DNA from: Albimonas sp963977235
GTDB lineage: Bacteria > Pseudomonadota > Alphaproteobacteria > Rhodobacterales > Rhodobacteraceae
NCBI RefSeq assembly: GCF_963977235.1
Contig: NZ_CAXBOD010000018.1
Span: forward strand, 8,858-72,857
Reading direction: 5' to 3'
DNA: 64,000 nucleotides
A program made the position numbers and the translations under genes. The notes under the pieces are model-generated. The model saw nothing but the letters and a program-made list of their open reading frames with translations, had not been told where the DNA came from and made no database searches. Below are positions 59,824-64,000 of the stretch, in pieces. Position 1 is the stretch's first letter, and the number at the start of each line of letters is the position of its first letter.

Positions 59824-60546
59824 ATGGAATTCCCGCTCCCCCTCGTCAAGGCACGGCTGGTCCGTCGATACAAGCGCTTTCTGGCCGACGCGGTGCTCGC
59901 GGAGGGGCCGCGCGCGGGCGAGGAGATCACCGCCCACTGCGCCAACCCCGGCGCGATGACCGGGCTGGCCGAGCCCGGGACGGAGATGCGCCTCGCCCCG
60001 GTCGCCGACCCCGCGCGAAAGCTGCGCTGGTCGTGGAAGCTGGCCGCGCTGCCGGGCGGGGGCTGGGCGACCGTGGACACGAGCCTCGCCAACAAGGTGG
60101 CGGGCGAGGCGCTGCGCGCCGGCCTCGTCCCCGCTTTCGCCGGCTTCGACGAGGTCCGGGCGGAGGCCAGATACGGCGAGCGCTCGCGCATCGACTTCCT
60201 GCTGAGCGCCCGCGACCGCCCCGACTGCTATGTCGAGGTCAAAAGCGTCACGCTGAGGCGCGAGGGGCGCCTCGCGGAGTTCCCCGACGCGAAGACCGCG
60301 CGCGGGGCGAGGCACCTGGAAGAGCTGTCGGCGATGGTCGGACAGGGCGCCCGCGCGGCGATGCTCTACCTCGTCCAGCGCACCGACTGCGACCGGGTGG
60401 GTCTTGCCGCCGACATCGACCCCGCCTACGCCGCCGCCTTCGCGCGGGCCCGCGCCGCCGGGGTCGAAGCCTTCGCCCACGCCTGCGAGATCACGCCCGA
60501 GGGCATCCGCCTGGGCGCCCCCCTGCCGGTGATCCCGCCGGCCTGA
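59824..60546 (+). CDS. sfsA: Sugar fermentation stimulation protein SfsA
   Basis: A 240-residue protein with MEFPLPLVKARLVRRYKRFLAD, TAHCANPGAMTGL, SRIDFLLS and CYVEVKSVTL followed by FPDAKTARGARHLEEL. These are the conserved SfsA blocks; the DxExK-like residues suggest a nuclease-like core. Its cellular role is not settled. It starts 40 bp from the divergent CinA-like gene. Confidence 0.93.
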   Translation: MEFPLPLVKARLVRRYKRFLADAVLAEGPRAGEEITAHCANPGAMTGLAEPGTEMRLAPVADPARKLRWSWKLAALPGGGWATVDTSLANKVAGEALRAGLVPAFAGFDEVRAEARYGERSRIDFLLSARDRPDCYVEVKSVTLRREGRLAEFPDAKTARGARHLEELSAMVGQGARAAMLYLVQRTDCDRVGLAADIDPAYAAAFARARAAGVEAFAHACEITPEGIRLGAPLPVIPPA

Positions 60547-60708
60547 GCCAGGGGCCCGCGACCTCGCCCCTCGCGCCGCCCGTGGGCCGGACTTTCGACG
60601 CCTGCCAGGAGGGCGCCAGGCGCCGCGCCTGCCGCGCGCCGCGGGCGGACCGACGCAATGGGGCGCCACGTCAGACGCGGCGCCCCCCTCGATGTCGCCT
60701 GCGGCCGA

Positions 60709-62235
60709 TCAGAACAGGACGTCTGCGGCCGACAGCTCCGCCGCCTCGACCCCCAGCAGCTGCACCGAGCCGCGGCCGCCAAGCGCGTCGAGGTCGATCA
60801 GCACGCCCGCCTCGTGGTCGTGCGCCGCCTCGCGCAGCTGGGCCATGCGCCCGCCGCCCTCGACCGCCAGGCGGGTCAGGTCGAGCTGGTCGGCCCCGGT
60901 CTCGAAGTCGGCCACCACGTCGTCGCCCGAGGCGCGGCCGAAGACGAAGACGTCCCGCCCGCCGCCGCCCGTCAGCGCGTCGTCGCCGCCGCCGCCGATC
61001 AGCCGGTCGGCCCCGTCGCCGCCCTTCAGCTCGTCGTTGCCGCCCTTGCCGCGCAGCTCGTCCCGACCGCCGCCGCCGAAGAGCGCGTCGTCCCCCTCTC
61101 CGCCGACGAGCAGGTCCGCGCCGGCCCCGCCGCGCACGGCGCCTCCGACCTCGCCCGAGCCCATCCCGAACAGGTCCGCGCCCCCGCCCAGCCGCACGTC
61201 GCCCGAGATCTCGCCGCCGCCGTTGCGCACGACGTCGTCGCCTGCCCCCATCTCGACGTCGCCCAGCACCGCGCCGAGGTTGCGCAGCGCGTCCCCCGCC
61301 GCCCCCAGCGACACCGCCGCGCCCGGCGCCGAGAGCACGCCCGTATTGGTCAGGATCAGCGTCTCCGCCTCGAAGCCGCTGGTCAGGCTCACGGCGGGGC
61401 CCTCGAAGGCGGCGATCTCGCCGCTGTTGATCACCTCGCCCCCGGCCTCGAACAGGGTGATCCCCCGGTCGCCCGCGATCCGGCCGGCGTTGGTCACCAC
61501 GACCGAGACCGCGTCCTGGATCGCCAGGCCCTGGCCCGACATCCCCTCGATCACGCCGGAGTTGTCGATCGCGACCGCCTCGAGCGAGCTCGCCAGCACC
61601 CCGCGCCTTGCGCCGAGGATCTCGCCGACATTGCCGATGTCGACCCGATCGTCGCCCTCGCCGATCACCGTCACGCCGTCCGAGGCCCCGCGCAGCTGGC
61701 CCAGGATCTCGCCGGAGTTGGTCAGCGACAGCCCGCCGTCCCGCACGTAGATCGCGGTCGAGAGCCCGGAGATCCGGCCCGCGTTGCTCACCGACAGCTC
61801 GCCCACGTCGACGGCCTGCAGGCCGTATCCCAGCGAGCCGGTCATCCGCCCGCTGTTGTCCACGAGGCCCGAGGCCGCCTGCGAGAGGATCACGCCATGC
61901 GCGCCCCAGATCTCGCCGGCGTTGTAGACGCGCAAGTCGTTGGCCGACAGGGAGGCGCCGTGGCTCCCGTAGCTTTCCATGTCGCCGCGCAGCAGGCCCT
62001 GCGCCCCGACGCTGAGCTGGTGGAGCCCCCCCGCCCCGTCCGCGTCGAGCGTCAGCCCGTCGCCTTCCACGCCTGTGGCCGAGCCGTCGATGGCGACGGT
62101 GACGCCGGTTGCGCCCGCCGCGCCGAGGATGGCGTCGCCGGCGACGACCAGGGCGACGTCGCGCCCGACATAGAGCGAGTCGCCCGTGACGAGCGTCCGG
62201 GTCGCATTGCCCGGGGTTTCGATGATGGCGGTCAA
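60709..62235 (-). CDS. RTX calcium-binding repeat protein 3 with N-terminal NxGxI beta-helix repeats
   Basis: A 508-residue protein with two repeat regions. Residues about 100-330 carry units of the VSNAGRISG, LTNSGEILG, IDNSGVIEG and VTNAGRIAG kind, each near 25 residues, which fit a right-handed beta-helix or adhesin-like stack. Residues about 350-440 carry RTX nonapeptides (GGEGDDALF, GGNDELKGG). The C-terminus (RDVFVFGRASGDDVVADFET, DQLDLTRLA) is the usual RTX end and should hold the secretion signal. I placed the start at the TTG at 62235 (LTAIIETPGN), preceded by AGGGAAA; no ATG lies nearby. It is probably an extracellular adhesin-like protein. Confidence 0.8.
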   Translation of the reverse strand: MTAIIETPGNATRTLVTGDSLYVGRDVALVVAGDAILGAAGATGVTVAIDGSATGVEGDGLTLDADGAGGLHQLSVGAQGLLRGDMESYGSHGASLSANDLRVYNAGEIWGAHGVILSQAASGLVDNSGRMTGSLGYGLQAVDVGELSVSNAGRISGLSTAIYVRDGGLSLTNSGEILGQLRGASDGVTVIGEGDDRVDIGNVGEILGARRGVLASSLEAVAIDNSGVIEGMSGQGLAIQDAVSVVVTNAGRIAGDRGITLFEAGGEVINSGEIAAFEGPAVSLTSGFEAETLILTNTGVLSAPGAAVSLGAAGDALRNLGAVLGDVEMGAGDDVVRNGGGEISGDVRLGGGADLFGMGSGEVGGAVRGGAGADLLVGGEGDDALFGGGGRDELRGKGGNDELKGGDGADRLIGGGGDDALTGGGGRDVFVFGRASGDDVVADFETGADQLDLTRLAVEGGGRMAQLREAAHDHEAGVLIDLDALGGRGSVQLLGVEAAELSAADVLF

Positions 62236-62423
62236 GGAAGTTTCCCTCTGGTTCGCGCGCGTCCCCCACGGCCGCGCGTCGACCCCGGCCGGAGGACCGG
62301 CCGGGCGCCGCCGTCGCAGGCTCGCGGATACGCGGCGTTCCTGTCGGGCGGATGTCAAAACCTTCCGGAGTTCAATCCATAAGGCAAGCTCGGGATGCCC
62401 AGCGGGGGCCCGGCCCCGCCGCC

Positions 62424-62462
62424 GTCCCGCCCCCGTCCCGCCCCCGTCCCACCCCCGTCCCG
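62424..62462. repeat. 11-bp GC tandem repeat with G-quadruplex potential
   Basis: GTCCCGCCCCC occurs three times in a row (62424, 62435, and as GTCCCACCCCC at 62446) plus a partial fourth. On the minus strand this gives alternating GGG/GGGGG tracts. It lies in the 5' region of the RTX protein 3 gene. The rest of 62236-62616 is gene-free. Confidence 0.65.
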
Positions 62463-62616
62463 ACGTCGCAACGTCAAGGCCGGGGCCGCGATTCTCGCGC
62501 GCTCGCCGCGTGGCGCGACGGAGGGGCCCGTCGCCAATCCCGCCGCGATGGGCTAATCTCTCGTTCGACTGACAAGTTCGATCCGATGTGAAGCGATGTG
62601 CAGGAGGACAGGGGGC

Positions 62617-63429
62617 ATGGACGCGCCGCAGCCCGCCGTGACGGCCGAGGGAATCCGCATTTACCGGGCCGACGATTTCGCCGGTATGCGCGCGGCAGGC
62701 CAGGTCGCCGCCGGCATCCTTGACCGGATCGCCGAGCATGTCGCCGTCGGCGTCTCGACCGAGGAGCTCGACGCGCGGATCGAGCAGGACATCCTCGACC
62801 AGGGCGCGGCCTCGGCCACGATCGGCTACCGCGGCTATCGTCACGCCTCGTGCATCTCGGTCAACCACGTGGTCTGCCACGGGATTCCCGGACCCAAGAA
62901 GCTCAAGGACGGCGACGTCCTGAACATCGACGTGACGGTGATCGTGGACGGCTGGTACGGCGACACCTCGCGCATGTTCGTGGCCGGCGCCCCCAGCCGC
63001 CGGGCCGAGCGACTGATCGACGTCACCCACGAGGCGCTGATGCGCGGCATCGCCGAGGTGCGTCCTGGAAACACCTTCGGCGACATCGGGGCCGCGATCC
63101 AGAGCTACGCCGAGGGCGAGCGTTGCTCGGTCGTGCGCGACTTCTGCGGCCACGGCGTGGGGCGCGAGTTCCACGAGCCCCCCAACGTCCTGCATTTCGG
63201 TCGTCGCGGCGCCGGCGCGGTGCTGCGCCCGGGCATGTTCTTCACCATCGAGCCGATGGTGAACCTCGGCCGCGCCGAGACCAAGACCCTGGCCGACGGC
63301 TGGACCGCGGTGACGCGCGACAAGAGCCTCTCGGCCCAGTTCGAGCATGCGGTGGGCGTGACCGAGGAGGGCTGCGAGGTCTTCACCCTCTCGCCCGCCG
63401 GCCGTTTCCACCCGACCTGGGCCCGCTGA
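62617..63429 (+). CDS. map: Type I methionine aminopeptidase
   Basis: A 270-residue enzyme that removes initiator methionine. Metal ligands are visible in LNIDVTVIVDG, YGDTSRMF, FCGHGVGREFHEPP, FTIEPMVNL and QFEHAVGVT. HGIPGPKKL and the second-sphere histidine are present. The ATG at 62617 follows AGGAGG; a frame extension to 62596 lacks a good start. The next gene in this direction begins 200 bp on. Confidence 0.96.
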   Translation: MDAPQPAVTAEGIRIYRADDFAGMRAAGQVAAGILDRIAEHVAVGVSTEELDARIEQDILDQGAASATIGYRGYRHASCISVNHVVCHGIPGPKKLKDGDVLNIDVTVIVDGWYGDTSRMFVAGAPSRRAERLIDVTHEALMRGIAEVRPGNTFGDIGAAIQSYAEGERCSVVRDFCGHGVGREFHEPPNVLHFGRRGAGAVLRPGMFFTIEPMVNLGRAETKTLADGWTAVTRDKSLSAQFEHAVGVTEEGCEVFTLSPAGRFHPTWAR

Positions 63430-63463
63430 GCGCGCCCCGGCCGGGCGCCTTTCGCGCGCGCGT

Positions 63464-63546
63464 CCGACGCCGTTGGCGCTCCGGTTCAGCGCCCTCGGCG
63501 CCGTGATCCGGCGCCGTTGGCTCGGCGACCCGGCGCCGTTGGCGCC
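63464..63546. repeat. Degenerate CGGCGCCGTTGGC repeats
   Basis: Copies of CCGGCGCCGTTGGC or near relatives start at 63464, 63508 and 63530, with a weaker one near 63495; the last two are 22 bp apart. They fill the spacer between map and the next gene. Confidence 0.55.
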
Positions 63547-63630
63547 ATGGTGAAGTCCCCTCCGCGATCTTAACCCTGCGCTAACCCTGGGCCGTCAGGT
63601 TCTGGGCGTCCGTCTGAAGCGGAGTCGCGC

Positions 63631-64000
63631 ATGGGCCAAAGCGCCTCGAATGAAGAATCGCTGCGCGAGGCGCCGTTGCTGCCCGGCCTCGCGCCGTCCC
63701 GGTCTGAAGACAGGGACGCCGAGACCGTTGGGCGGCGCGGCGCCGCCGCCTCGGCCGGAGGGCCGGATGCGGCGCGCCCCGACACACCCGCTGTCGAGGT
63801 CTCGCCCGCCTCGACCGCACCCCCCGCCGCCGTCCCCGGCCCGCAGGAGGGAACCATGGCCGAACCCGTTTCCCCTTGCGGGACCCGAGGCGAAGACGCC
63901 GGCGGCGCGGCCGCCCACGCGGCCTCCGCAACCCGCGCCGACGCCCCCCCCGCCGCGGCCCGCGAGGCCTCATCCGACCGGGCGCCCGCCGGCCTCGCTC
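63631..64000 (+). CDS. N-terminal part of an unfinished gene (possibly radC)
   Basis: An ATG at 63631 with GGAG upstream opens a frame that continues to the window edge with no stop. The 123 visible residues start MGQSASNEESLREAPLLPGL and are Ala/Pro/Gly-rich and probably disordered, with no recognisable domain yet. In many Rhodobacterales map is followed by radC, whose product may have such a tail, so this is a candidate only. Because the frame runs off the window, identity is unproven. Confidence 0.5.
   Translation, partial: MGQSASNEESLREAPLLPGLAPSRSEDRDAETVGRRGAAASAGGPDAARPDTPAVEVSPASTAPPAAVPGPQEGTMAEPVSPCGTRGEDAGGAAAHAASATRADAPPAAAREASSDRAPAGLA

Overview
The window is a GC-rich (roughly 70%) chromosomal segment of an alphaproteobacterium, most likely a marine or halotolerant member of the Rhodobacterales. 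The evidence is a cytochrome c2 gene, an ALAS-type hemA, a lepB-rnc-era block, a VPxPA-type C-terminal sorting signal, a complete ectoine operon, BigR/SqrR-type regulation and several RTX proteins. The genus cannot be fixed from the sequence alone. I see no transposase, prophage or CRISPR array. Most genes are ordinary chromosomal genes, but the intergenic spaces hold several repeat families.

Layout. 1-2.6 kb: the end of a leishmanolysin-like secreted protease and a Tat-exported nucleotidase. 2.9-13.1 kb: an acyl-CoA dehydrogenase and a TetR regulator, divergent from a branched-chain-amino-acid-type (HAAT) ABC transporter (livGFHM order) followed by three tandem paralogous binding proteins. 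A 38-codon ORF overlaps the livG start. 13.2-15.1 kb: a lipid kinase and a phosphoesterase. 15.3-20.1 kb: ectABC-ask with a divergent MarR regulator (EctR type) and no ectD. 20.2-23.7 kb: an Hpt protein, a hybrid histidine kinase broken by one extra base in a G8 run, and a small molybdopterin-binding-domain protein. 23.8-28.9 kb: a second complete HAAT transporter on the minus strand, with a 22-bp-arm hairpin whose loop is a G-quadruplex motif. 29.3-36.2 kb: imelysin, di-heme oxidoreductase, second imelysin and DUF1513 protein, interrupted by an oppositely oriented porin. 36.8-40.3 kb: TauE/SafE transporter, CAP lipoprotein, 2OG-Fe(II) oxygenase and AI-2E-type permease. 40.6-43.3 kb: a BigR/SqrR-like repressor with both sensor cysteines, divergent from hemA and followed by cytochrome c2. 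43.5-47.6 kb: two small proteins, then era, rnc, lepB and acpS. 47.8-50.6 kb: DUF533 protein, metA (acetyltransferase-type residue) and a P-loop protein. 50.8-62.2 kb: three RTX proteins interleaved with ppa, a DMT permease, aroQ, a DadA-like oxidase, tRNA-Leu(UAA), a CinA-like protein and sfsA. 62.6-64 kb: map and the start of an unfinished gene, possibly radC.

How genes work together. Ask, EctB, EctA and EctC form one ectoine pathway from aspartate. The two HAAT systems are separately complete importers. The imelysin/di-heme/DUF1513 genes look like one periplasmic metal-related system. The repressor, hemA and cycA place heme supply beside a heme protein and a possible sulfide sensor.

Nothing here is clearly a wholly new system. 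The points most worth following are the small coupled ORF before livG, the triplicated binding proteins with a repeated CCCTAAGG leader motif, the damaged hybrid kinase with low-complexity insertions, the G-quadruplex hairpin, and a dispersed intergenic hairpin family.
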